Below, piece by piece: positions 1-5,978 of a stretch of DNA of 6,573 bases. Within the stretch, counting starts at the first letter, position 1, and the number at the start of each line of letters is the position of its first letter. The stretch lies in assembly GCA_022361135.1 (NCBI GenBank), contig JAKSBM010000370.1:1-6573 (forward strand), given 5' to 3'. This stretch comes from Desulfobacterales bacterium. Its GTDB lineage: Bacteria; Desulfobacterota; Desulfobacteria; Desulfobacterales; Desulfobacteraceae. The notes below the pieces were generated by a model that saw only the letters and a list, made by a program, of their open reading frames with translations, was not told the origin of the DNA and ran no database searches. The translations under genes and the position numbers were made by a program.

Positions 1-119
1 ACCGGTTCCAGATTCTGCATGACCACGGCCATGCGGCCGGCCTGGGACCGGGCATCCATGGCATGGACATCCTCGCCCTGGATGCGTATGGTCCCCCGGG
101 ACAGGGGAATCTGCCGGGA
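1..119 (-). pseudogene. Inverted fragment of a second copy of the ABC ATPase gene, open at the left edge
   Basis: Read on the minus strand, this stretch encodes about 39 residues matching the region just after Walker A of the ATPase downstream, including the IRIQGEDVHAMDARS segment and the Q-loop (VVMQNLEP). It differs from the forward copy at 5 of 119 positions. Three differences are synonymous third-position changes (gga/ggg, atc/ata, ggt/ggc); two change the protein (L to I, G to V). That pattern suggests a diverged coding copy rather than random read error. It has no start codon and no Walker A: the homology stops at 119, where the forward gene takes over. It may be part of a paralogue or strain variant joined by rearrangement, or an assembly or amplification chimera. 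The rest of this copy, if real, lies left of the window. Confidence 0.6.
1..119 (+). repeat. Left arm of a 119-bp inverted repeat
   Basis: This arm is the reverse complement of 143-261 with 114 of 119 matches (about 96 %) and no gaps. The mismatched pairs are 22/240, 75/187, 87/175, 93/169 and 110/152. The spacer is only 23 bp (120-142) and the arms are centred on base 131. Confidence 0.93.
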
Positions 120-796
120 AGACCACCTTGATCAAGGCCATCTCCCGGCAGCTTCCCCTGTCCCGGGGAACCATCCGCATCCAGGGTGAGGATGTCCATG
201 CCATGGATGCCCGGTCCCAGGCCGGCCGCATGGCCGTGGGCATGCAGAATCTGGAACCGGTCTCCATGGGGGTTGAGGAGTATATCCTTTTGGGACGGCT
301 GCCCTTTTTCAAGAAATTCCAATTTTTTGAGACCCGGAAGGATTTGGAGCTGGCCCAGAAATACATGGAACTCACCCATACAAAACGGCTGGCCCGGTCC
401 CGCATGGACCAGATTTCCGGGGGGGAACGCCAATTGGCAGCCATTGCCCGGGCCCTGACCCAGGAACCGGCCCTGCTGCTTTTGGATGAACCCACCTCCC
501 ACCTGGATATTACCCACCAGGTACGGATTCTGGATCTGATCCGTTCCCTGACCCGGAAGCTCAATCTGGCCGTTCTCATGGTGATCCACGACATGAACCT
601 GGCTGCGGAATATTCCGATCGTTTGGTCCTTTTGAACAAGGATACCCAAACCATCCAGGCCCAGGGTTCCCCCCGGTCCGTTTTGACGGAGGAAACCATG
701 GAAACCGTCTACCACGTGCCCGTGAAAATCAAGGCCCATCCTGTGTCGGGCAAGCCTGCTGTTTTTCCCGTATCCGGCGGAGATATGCTTTCCTGA
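113..796 (+). CDS. ABC transporter ATP-binding protein, FecE/BtuD type (corrinoid or siderophore import), 5'-truncated
   Basis: This is the nucleotide-binding subunit of an importer of the cobalamin/iron-siderophore class, powering passage of substrate across the inner membrane. The frame opens with the end of Walker A (AGKTTLIKAIS, from 113). Counting from codon 128, it continues with the Q-loop (MQNLEP, Q about 40), the ABC signature ISGGERQ (about 96-102), Walker B LLLLDEP (about 116-122), the D-loop SHLD and the switch histidine in VIHDMN (H about 154). It ends at the TGA at 794-796. Family members are about 250-260 residues, so roughly 35 N-terminal residues, including the first glycines of Walker A, are missing. 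They are replaced by the inverted arm 1-119. TTG at 128 is inside the conserved domain and is not a believable start. The Q-loop reads VGMQ, where the inverted copy has the more usual VVMQ. The cobalamin-regulated receptor next to it suggests BtuD, but an iron-chelate importer cannot be excluded. Confidence 0.88.
   Translation, partial: AGKTTLIKAISRQLPLSRGTIRIQGEDVHAMDARSQAGRMAVGMQNLEPVSMGVEEYILLGRLPFFKKFQFFETRKDLELAQKYMELTHTKRLARSRMDQISGGERQLAAIARALTQEPALLLLDEPTSHLDITHQVRILDLIRSLTRKLNLAVLMVIHDMNLAAEYSDRLVLLNKDTQTIQAQGSPRSVLTEETMETVYHVPVKIKAHPVSGKPAVFPVSGGDMLS
143..261 (-). repeat. Right arm of the 119-bp inverted repeat
   Basis: This is the partner of 1-119 and lies inside the forward ABC ATPase gene, covering the segment from just after Walker A to just past the Q-loop. 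The inverted copy and the forward gene share GCCGGGA at 113-119: it fits the end of the arm and also the A-G-K codons of Walker A. The joint therefore looks like a microhomology junction. Confidence 0.93.
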
Positions 797-818
797 CCTT
801 TCCATGGGGTGATTTCCA

Positions 819-847
819 TTGACAAATTCCAGGGGAAATGGTTAAAG
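819..847 (+). promoter_or_regulatory. Promoter of the first riboswitch/btuB unit (sigma70 type, extended -10)
   Basis: A perfect -35 TTGACA (819-824) is followed by a 17-bp spacer, TGG at 839-841 (an extended -10 TG) and the weak -10 TTAAAG (842-847). Transcription would start near 854, a few bases before aptamer stem P1 begins at 857. The same boxes at the same spacing occur before the second riboswitch. The unit therefore has its own promoter and need not depend on readthrough from the ATPase gene, which ends at 796 without a visible terminator. Confidence 0.65.
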
Positions 848-856
848 GAGCCCCAA

Positions 857-1116
857 GTTGTTCAGGTGCTCCGTCGAGCAGAAAGAGCCTTTGGGTTCTT
901 TGCTGGGGAATCCCGTGGAAATCGGGAACGGGCCCGCCGCTGTAACCTTTCACTTGTGCTCTCCTCCTATTGTAGTGTTCTTTCAGGTGTAAAATTTTTT
1001 CAGCATGAATGCCACTGTCCTGGCGTGACGCCCAGGTCCATATCATTTGGATCCAGGGGTGCGTGGATGGGAAGGCGCTGGAAAAAGAAGGAAGTCAGAA
1101 GACCTGTCTGGACAAT
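857..1116 (+). promoter_or_regulatory. Cobalamin (AdoCbl) riboswitch aptamer 1, upstream of btuB
   Basis: The core blocks of the class-I cobalamin riboswitch occur in order. They are a GGTGC hairpin (TGCTC-CGTC-GAGCA, 867-880), GGGAATCCCGTGG with AATCGGGAAC, CCCGCCGCTGTAA (933-945), GCCACTG (1011-1017), GGGAAGGC, and the B12 box AGTCAGAAGACCTG (1093-1106). Stem P1 closes the aptamer by pairing 857-865 with 1108-1116 (GUUCAG with CUGGAC at its core). The peripheral arms are long: 65 nt separate TGTAA from GCCACTG, against 37 nt in the second copy. It should bind adenosylcobalamin or a related corrinoid and turn off the receptor gene when cobalamin is plentiful, through the terminator at 1263-1294. 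Confidence 0.93.
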
Positions 1117-1245
1117 GGTGCTAACCGGATATTTCACGATCATTGCGCCGGAAAACGTCAAAATATTGATGGTTGCGGTGAATGCCCCCCCTGGGGCGAA
1201 ATATTCGGATTGAATCCCCGTGGACTGGGATGCGCCGTGATCCAG
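1108..1245 (+). promoter_or_regulatory. Expression-platform stem competing with P1 of riboswitch 1
   Basis: CUGGA (1108-1112), the 3' strand of P1, can instead pair with UCCAG (1241-1245). The stem continues inward as AUGGUGC (1115-1121) with GCGCCGU (1232-1238), leaving a 2x2 internal loop. P1 and this stem cannot form together. The same two-part stem can be drawn after the second aptamer, although the enclosed loop is much longer here (about 110 nt, including a GCCCC/GGGGC hairpin at 1184-1197). The pairings are read by eye; the role in switching is inferred. Confidence 0.5.
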
Positions 1246-1262
1246 TGATATATAGGGACATT

Positions 1263-1294
1263 CCCGGATCGTTTTTAACGGTCCGGGTTTTTTT
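1263..1294 (+). terminator. Riboswitch-controlled intrinsic terminator upstream of btuB
   Basis: CCCGGATCG (1263-1271) pairs with CGGTCCGGG (1279-1287) over nine base pairs (one G-U), with a 7-nt loop and then seven T residues (1288-1294). It lies 34 bases before the receptor start codon, so it would stop transcription before the gene. It is the natural off-output of riboswitch 1. A second CCCGGAC (1298-1304) follows and can pair with the terminator's 3' arm. Confidence 0.88.
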
Positions 1295-1328
1295 ATGCCC
1301 GGACGCCATTTTACCAAAGGAGAATGAG

Positions 1329-3275
1329 ATGAAAAAATGGTTGGGCATTTGCCTGTTCGTGGCCCTTGGGGCCTTTCCTGGACTATCCATGGCCCAGGAG
1401 AGTTCTTCCACCCTGGATGATGTGCTGGTCACCGCCACCCGTAACCTTTCCGATGCCGGGAAAATCGGCGGAATTTCCGCCACCGTGATCACGGCCGAAG
1501 ATATCGATATTAAAAAACTTACTTCGGTGGAGGATGTCCTTAAGGGAATCCCCGGGCTGGATGTGGCCTCCACCGGCGGGGGCGGATCCCTCACCTCGGT
1601 TTTCCTCCGGGGGGCGGATTCCAAAAACACCCTGGTCCTGGTGGATGGGGTCATGCTCAATGATGCCACCTCCCCCAACCGAAATGCGGATTTGGGAAAT
1701 CTTACCCTGGATAATATCGAGCGCATCGAAGTCATCCGCGGACCTTCCTCCGTGCTCTACGGCAGCAATGCCACGGGCGGGGTCATCAACATCATCACCA
1801 AAACCGGGAAGGAAACCCCCAGTTTTTATGTGGGAACCGAAGGGGGCTCCTACAACACCTGGAAACAATACGGGGGCAGCTCCGGTAAGGTGGGGCGTGT
1901 GGATTATTCCCTCTCCGCCTCCCACCTGCGCACCGATGGTTTTTCTTCTTCCAATGCTGACAACCCGAATATCCCCCACAACGGCAATACCGATGAAAAA
2001 GATGGGTGGGAAAATACCACCCTGTCCGGAAAGGTGGGCGTTGAAATCACCCCGGATTTTGATCTGAGCGCTGTGTTCCGCTTCATTGATTCCGAAAGTG
2101 AGATAGATGACTGGGGAGCGGGATACACCGGAGACCGGTTCGATGGGGCATACCCCGGAACCCCGACCCCGGATGGGGCAACGGAAAAGCGAAACGACAG
2201 CCGTCAGTGGGTGGGGAAGTTCACGGTCCACAATTTTTTCATGGATCGCTTCTTTGAATCCAACCTGTCCTACCAGGCCACTGACTTGGATCGGACCTCC
2301 TTTGACAATGACGGAGCCCAGACGGGTAAATACCAGGGGCGGACCCAGGATTTGTCCTGGCAGGGGAGCCTGAATTTTACCCAGAGCCAGTTGAGCTTCG
2401 GCACCACCTGGTTCCAGGAAGAAATGGAGAGCCAGTCCACCTGGGGAGGGATTCCCAAGGCCGATGCCCATACCCTGAGTTTCTGGCTCCAGGAACAGCT
2501 TTTCCTGGGGGATTCCTGGGATGTGGTGGCCGGCGTGCGCTATGATGACCACGATCGGTTTGGGGGCAAGGCCACCTGGCGTTTGGCTCCGGCCTATACC
2601 ATCCAGGGGACCGGCACCACCCTGAAGGCCAGTTACGGCACAGGTTTCCGGGCCCCTTCCCTGTATGAACTCTATTCCCCCACCAATGGAAAATCCGATC
2701 TCAAGCCGGAAAAGAGCAAGGGCTGGGATGCGGGCATTGAGCAGTCCCTGCTTTCCGATACCGTCACCGTGGGGGTGACCTATTTTGACATGCGTTACAC
2801 CGATCGCATCGGGTACGATTTCTTGCTGAGTAAATACAATCAGCTGGAGGGTGAAACCCTGAGCCATGGGGTGGAAACCTTTGTACGGTGGATGGCCCGC
2901 CATGACCTGGAGTTTGGCCTGACATATACCTACAACGACACCAAGGATCCCAACGGGGAAAAACTCACCCGCCGTCCGGAAAATAAGTTCCACCTCAACA
3001 GCCGCTACCGCCCGGTGGAAGCTCTGCAGCTCAACCTTGACCTGTTCTGGGTGGGGGTACGTGAGGCCATCTCCTCTGCAAAGGATGTCAATGGGAATGC
3101 CGTGGATGTCTTGGAAAAATATACCCTGGTTAATTTTTCAGCCGGCTATGACCTCACCGAGAACATCCAGATCTATGGCCGTCTGGACAACCTTTTGGAT
3201 GAAGACTATGAAGAGGCTTGGAGCTATGCCACGGCCGGGCGTTCCGCCTATGCCGGCATCAAGGTCAGTTATTAA
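1329..3275 (+). CDS. btuB: BtuB-like TonB-dependent outer-membrane cobalamin receptor
   Basis: This is an outer-membrane 22-strand barrel receptor, about 648 residues, that binds cobalamin or related corrinoids and imports them with energy from TonB-ExbB-ExbD. The ATG at 1329 is chosen because AAGGAG (1317-1322) lies 6 nt upstream and it begins a clear signal peptide (MKKWLGICLFVALG..., likely cleaved after SMA, residue 22). The frame stays open back to 1182, but that part overlaps the riboswitch platform. The TonB box DDVLVTA is at residues 30-36. The plug domain (about 45-160) holds the family motifs VFLRGADSKNTLVLVDGV, IERIEVIRGPSSVLYGS and GGVINIITK. The end of the barrel, NLLDEDYEEAWSYATAGR, strongly resembles BtuB, and the chain finishes in the terminal aromatic Tyr expected for BAM assembly. 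E. coli BtuB is about 600 residues, so some loops are longer here. The cobalamin riboswitch in its leader supports the assignment; the exact corrinoid is unknown. Confidence 0.92.
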   Translation: MKKWLGICLFVALGAFPGLSMAQESSSTLDDVLVTATRNLSDAGKIGGISATVITAEDIDIKKLTSVEDVLKGIPGLDVASTGGGGSLTSVFLRGADSKNTLVLVDGVMLNDATSPNRNADLGNLTLDNIERIEVIRGPSSVLYGSNATGGVINIITKTGKETPSFYVGTEGGSYNTWKQYGGSSGKVGRVDYSLSASHLRTDGFSSSNADNPNIPHNGNTDEKDGWENTTLSGKVGVEITPDFDLSAVFRFIDSESEIDDWGAGYTGDRFDGAYPGTPTPDGATEKRNDSRQWVGKFTVHNFFMDRFFESNLSYQATDLDRTSFDNDGAQTGKYQGRTQDLSWQGSLNFTQSQLSFGTTWFQEEMESQSTWGGIPKADAHTLSFWLQEQLFLGDSWDVVAGVRYDDHDRFGGKATWRLAPAYTIQGTGTTLKASYGTGFRAPSLYELYSPTNGKSDLKPEKSKGWDAGIEQSLLSDTVTVGVTYFDMRYTDRIGYDFLLSKYNQLEGETLSHGVETFVRWMARHDLEFGLTYTYNDTKDPNGEKLTRRPENKFHLNSRYRPVEALQLNLDLFWVGVREAISSAKDVNGNAVDVLEKYTLVNFSAGYDLTENIQIYGRLDNLLDEDYEEAWSYATAGRSAYAGIKVSY

Positions 3276-3308
3276 TCCACTTCCCGGGATTTAACCTGGG
3301 ATTCCATG

Positions 3309-3343
3309 CAGGCCCGTTATCTTTTGGTGGCGGGCCTGTTTTT
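3309..3343 (+). terminator. Intrinsic terminator after btuB
   Basis: CAGGCCCG (3309-3316) pairs perfectly with CGGGCCTG (3331-3338), followed by TTTTTATTTT. The 14-nt loop can tighten further through ATC/GGT pairing. It lies 33 bases past the btuB stop codon and separates the two receptor units. Confidence 0.87.
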
Positions 3344-3384
3344 ATTTTCAATGTCTCTTTTTAGGGGCGGCAAGTACATTCCCA

Positions 3385-3413
3385 TTGACAAACCTCCATG
3401 CGGGTGGTTAGTA
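3385..3413 (+). promoter_or_regulatory. Promoter of the second riboswitch/receptor unit (extended -10)
   Basis: TTGACA (3385-3390), a 17-bp spacer, extended TGG (3405-3407) and weak -10 TTAGTA (3408-3413) match the first promoter box for box; CATTGACAAA and TGGTTA are shared at identical distance. The start would fall near 3420, just before aptamer stem P1 at 3428. Confidence 0.65.
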
Positions 3414-3427
3414 ATGTTTTTCAAAGC

Positions 3428-3623
3428 GTTCAGGTGCTCCGCGGAGCAAGGGGATGTCGGATTGGTCCCCCAATAGGGAATCCCGTGGGAATCGGGAACG
3501 AGCCCGCCGCTGTAAACCTCTTCTGCATCATGCAGAAACCCTAGGCAAAGATGCCACTGCCCATAAGGAAAAGGGTGGGAAGGTTGCCGAAGTGGGGAGG
3601 AAAGTCAGAAGACCTGCCTGGAC
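3428..3623 (+). promoter_or_regulatory. Cobalamin (AdoCbl) riboswitch aptamer 2, upstream of the second receptor
   Basis: This has the same class-I architecture as the first copy, but compact (about 196 nt). It contains the hairpin TGCTC-CGCG-GAGCA (3435-3448), GGGAATCCCGTGG with AATCGGGAACG, CCCGCCGCTGTAA (3503-3515), a perfect side hairpin TTCTGCA-TCA-TGCAGAA, GCCACTG (3553-3559), GGGAAGG and the B12 box AGTCAGAAGACCTG (3603-3616). P1 pairs GUUCAG (3428-3433) with CUGGAC (3618-3623). A 39-nt core block (3476-3514) differs from the first riboswitch (906-944) at only two positions. It is expected to turn off the second TonB receptor when cobalamin is abundant. Confidence 0.93.
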
Positions 3624-3665
3624 ATGGTGCCATCTCCCCGAGGACAGGGGGGCGCCAGGATCCAG
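3618..3665 (+). promoter_or_regulatory. Expression-platform stem competing with P1 of riboswitch 2
   Basis: CUGGA (3618-3622) of the P1 3' strand can pair with UCCAG (3661-3665). Inside this are GGUGCC (3626-3631) with GGCGCC (3651-3656), then CCCC (3636-3639) with GGGG (3647-3650), giving a nearly continuous hairpin of about 48 nt. It excludes P1. The outer and middle stems are conserved in the first leader despite a very different loop. Confidence 0.55.
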
Positions 3666-3684
3666 CCGGATAGTTATGGGAAAT

Positions 3685-3715
3685 CCCGGATCGTTTAATC
3701 GGTCTGGGTTTTTTT
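3685..3715 (+). terminator. Riboswitch-controlled intrinsic terminator upstream of the second receptor
   Basis: CCCGGATCG (3685-3693) pairs with CGGTCTGGG (3700-3708) over nine pairs, two of them G-U, with a 6-nt loop and then seven T residues (3709-3715). One G-C pair of the first terminator has become G-U here, so the stem is kept despite a base change. CCCGGACC follows at 3719-3726, as after the first terminator. Confidence 0.88.
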
Positions 3716-3754
3716 ATGCCCGGACCCCAATGGATGAAAATCAGGAGAGAGAAG

Positions 3755-5722
3755 ATGAAAAAAATCATGGTGTGGGCAATTGGGGTGTTTCTCCTTGCCG
3801 GGGTGGGCGTTGGCCAGGCTGCAACGGAAACCAATACGGTCATGGACGACGTGGTCATCACCGGGAATCGGACCAAACAGAAGACCGAACGGGTCCCGGC
3901 CCAGATCACCGTTCTTACGGCCGATGAAATCAGAAAGAGCGGGGCCCAGAATGTTCCCGATGCCCTGCGGAATCTGGGGGGGGTGGTTGTTTCCGACCTC
4001 CAGGGTAATGGATTAAATCCCCGGGTGGACATGGGGGGATTCGGCGAAACGGGTGGGCGGCACATTGTGGTGGTCGTCAATGGCCGTAAGATCAATCCCA
4101 TTGACATGTCCGCCATCAGTTTCATGTCCATCCCCATTGAAAATGTGGCAAAGATTGAAGTCCTCCACGGGGGAAATTCCGTTCTCTACGGGGGCGATGC
4201 CATGGGTGGGGTCATTAATATCATCACCAAGGATGCCCAGCAGGGTGTCCACGGCAATGTGGAATTGGGGGCCGGCTCCCATGACACCTACAAGGAATCG
4301 GCCGATCTGAATGTGGGCATGGATCGGTTTGAGTTCAACCTGGGGGGAACCCGTTATGATACCCAGGGCTACCGGGATCGGTCCGAGGCCCATCGGACTT
4401 CGGCCTACGGCCAGGCCACTTTCTTTGCCAGCGATACCCTTTCCTTTTCCCTGGACGGTAATTTTACCGATTCAAACTATGAACTCCCCGGCGGCTTGAC
4501 CAAAGCCCAGATGGATGAAAATCGGAAACAGTCCGTGAATCCCGCCGATGAAGGTGAAAGCCGGGAAGCCTATTATGTCTTTGGCATGGAGTCGGACTGG
4601 GGGCAGTATGGAAACCTCAATGTGGATTTGAGTTACCGGGATTATACCCGGGATAGCTTCATGGCCTCCTGGGGTAATGTTTACTATTCCTACGAATACA
4701 GCACCCTGGGTTTTAATCCCCAATACAGACTCTCCCTGCCGGTGGGGAACATGGACAATGCCCTGACCATGGGCATGGAAATGTATAAGACGGAATATGA
4801 TCTGTGGCGGGGCAGTGCTCCGGTTCAGGCCGACCGGACCCAGTATTTCCACGACCGGGAGACCATGGGGATCTATGTTCAAGATGAATTGTTTGTTTGG
4901 GATTCCTTGATTCTGAATCTGGGGGCCCGGTACGAAGATTTTGACACCAGTTTGGATTCTGAGCTGTCTTCCACTACTGATATTGATGACGATGAGTATG
5001 CCTGGAACCTTGGACTTTCTTATATATTACAACCCGGTTCCAAAGTCTATGCACGGTCATATCGGGCTTTTCGTTTCCCCAAAGTCGACGAGTATATGAC
5101 TCTTTCTTCTGGGGCCATTAATTCCGACCTCAACCACGAGGTGTCCCAGGGCTATGAAACCGGCGTTCGTTTTGTGGGCATGGGCGGAAAGATGGAGATT
5201 GACGCCCGCCTCTTCCTCTTTGACGTGGAGGATGAAATCGTCTATAACCCGGCCACCTCTTCCAATGAGAATTTGTCGGAAACCCGTCACCAGGGCGGAG
5301 AGTTCAACATCCGCTACCAGATGCTGGATTATGTGGGCGCCTATGCCGGTGGGGGCTACACCGATGCCGAGATCTCCAGTGGGAACAACGAAGGGAAACA
5401 AATCCCATTGGTTCCGGAATTCAAAGGACATGCCGGCCTTGATTTTACCTTTAAGTGCGGCTTCTCCTACCGGGTTCAATACAACTATCTGGGCTCCCGC
5501 TATGCCGGTTCCGACAATGCAAACCAATTGGAAAAGTTGGACAGTGCCGGGACAGTGGATATGTTTGCATCCTATGAATTTAAATCCGTTGAATTCTTTT
5601 TGAACGCCACAAATATATTCAATGAAGAATATTATACCGGCTATAATTATGGCGTCTGGGGTGCTTCTTATTATCCCGTGCCCAAAGCCACCTATTATGG
5701 TGGAATCAGATACCGTTTCTAA
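3755..5722 (+). CDS. TonB-dependent outer-membrane receptor under cobalamin-riboswitch control (putative corrinoid receptor)
   Basis: This second outer-membrane barrel receptor has about 655 residues. The ATG at 3755 is preferred over upstream in-frame starts because AGGAG (3743-3747) sits 7 nt before it and a signal peptide follows (MKKIMVWAIGVFLLAG..., likely cleaved after GQA, residue 22). The TonB box MDDVVITG is at about 30-37. The plug spans about 45-160, with IVVVVNGRKINPIDMS, VAKIEVLHGGNSVLYGG and GGVINIITK. Barrel landmarks include YRAFRFPKVDEYM and NATNIFNEEYY, and the chain ends in Phe. It differs from its neighbour throughout: the plug has HGGNSVLYGGDAM where most receptors have RGP-x-SxLYGS, and the BtuB-like DYEEAWSYATAGR ending is absent. 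By sequence alone it could be a siderophore or other receptor. The riboswitch directly upstream argues for a corrinoid or something linked to cobalamin status. A very acidic loop (DIDDDEY) is present. Confidence 0.9.
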   Translation: MKKIMVWAIGVFLLAGVGVGQAATETNTVMDDVVITGNRTKQKTERVPAQITVLTADEIRKSGAQNVPDALRNLGGVVVSDLQGNGLNPRVDMGGFGETGGRHIVVVVNGRKINPIDMSAISFMSIPIENVAKIEVLHGGNSVLYGGDAMGGVINIITKDAQQGVHGNVELGAGSHDTYKESADLNVGMDRFEFNLGGTRYDTQGYRDRSEAHRTSAYGQATFFASDTLSFSLDGNFTDSNYELPGGLTKAQMDENRKQSVNPADEGESREAYYVFGMESDWGQYGNLNVDLSYRDYTRDSFMASWGNVYYSYEYSTLGFNPQYRLSLPVGNMDNALTMGMEMYKTEYDLWRGSAPVQADRTQYFHDRETMGIYVQDELFVWDSLILNLGARYEDFDTSLDSELSSTTDIDDDEYAWNLGLSYILQPGSKVYARSYRAFRFPKVDEYMTLSSGAINSDLNHEVSQGYETGVRFVGMGGKMEIDARLFLFDVEDEIVYNPATSSNENLSETRHQGGEFNIRYQMLDYVGAYAGGGYTDAEISSGNNEGKQIPLVPEFKGHAGLDFTFKCGFSYRVQYNYLGSRYAGSDNANQLEKLDSAGTVDMFASYEFKSVEFFLNATNIFNEEYYTGYNYGVWGASYYPVPKATYYGGIRYRF

Positions 5723-5748
5723 TTAAATATTAACGATTTAGGAGGATG

Positions 5749-5778
5749 GGGAAAATTTTTTTGTAAAATTATTTTCCC
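5749..5778 (+). other. AT-rich hairpin downstream of the second receptor
   Basis: GGGAAAAT (5749-5756) pairs perfectly with ATTTTCCC (5771-5778) around a 14-nt U-rich loop. It lies 26 bases after the stop codon and before the main terminator. It could protect the 3' end or act as an auxiliary terminator, but no T-run follows it. Confidence 0.4.
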
Positions 5779-5813
5779 TCTACATCGTCGGTATTAGAGT
5801 CAAATAAGTCCCA

Positions 5814-5851
5814 GGGGGAGATGTGCATTGGAACATCTCCCCCTTTCTTTT
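5814..5851 (+). terminator. Strong intrinsic terminator closing the second receptor unit
   Basis: GGGGGAGATGT (5814-5824) pairs perfectly with ACATCTCCCCC (5833-5843) over eleven base pairs with an 8-nt loop, followed by TTTCTTTT. It is the strongest hairpin in the window. Confidence 0.92.
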
Positions 5852-5938
5852 GTTTCCCCTCCCGTGGGCCCATGGTGATTTTGATCCCGGAATCCCGTCT
5901 TCTCGTCATTCATATTTTCCTTTGCTTGGGAATCTAAG

Positions 5939-5972
5939 TTGCGAAAATTATTGCGAAATTAATTCTAACGCA
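5939..5972 (+). repeat. Tandem TTGCGAAA repeat plus inverted CGCAA, upstream of a promoter
   Basis: TTGCGAAAATTA (5939-5950) is followed directly by TTGCGAAATTAA (5951-5962). An inverted CGCAA (5968-5972) follows, giving TTGCG...CGCAA symmetry just before the -35 at 5979. The position suits an activator or repressor operator; no regulator is identified. Confidence 0.4.
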
Positions 5973-5978
5973 ATTGTC

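Noticed and set aside
812..839. Inverted repeat ATTTCC...GGAAAT around the first -35 box as an operator
   Set aside because: It is short and absent from the otherwise matching second promoter, so it is probably chance.
809..1213. 134-codon + strand frame and nearby short frames on both strands
   Set aside because: They lie over the promoter, aptamer and platform of riboswitch 1, and their translations show no protein-family pattern.
1182..1328. In-frame extension of the btuB frame upstream of 1329
   Set aside because: It overlaps the riboswitch expression platform and terminator, has no ribosome binding site, and would bury the clear signal peptide.
1383..2993. 536-codon open frame on the minus strand
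   Set aside because: It is antisense to btuB, rich in Gly, Ile and Pro in a repetitive way, and explained by the codon bias of the real gene on the other strand.
3454..3927. 157-codon + strand frame
   Set aside because: It covers riboswitch 2 and the start of the second receptor in another frame, with no recognisable protein features.
5738..5750. TTAGGAGGAT followed by GGGG, like a ribosome binding site and ATG, resembling the one at 6094
   Set aside because: The ATG overlaps the end of the AGGAGG motif with no spacer, and the following frame is short and runs into the hairpins.
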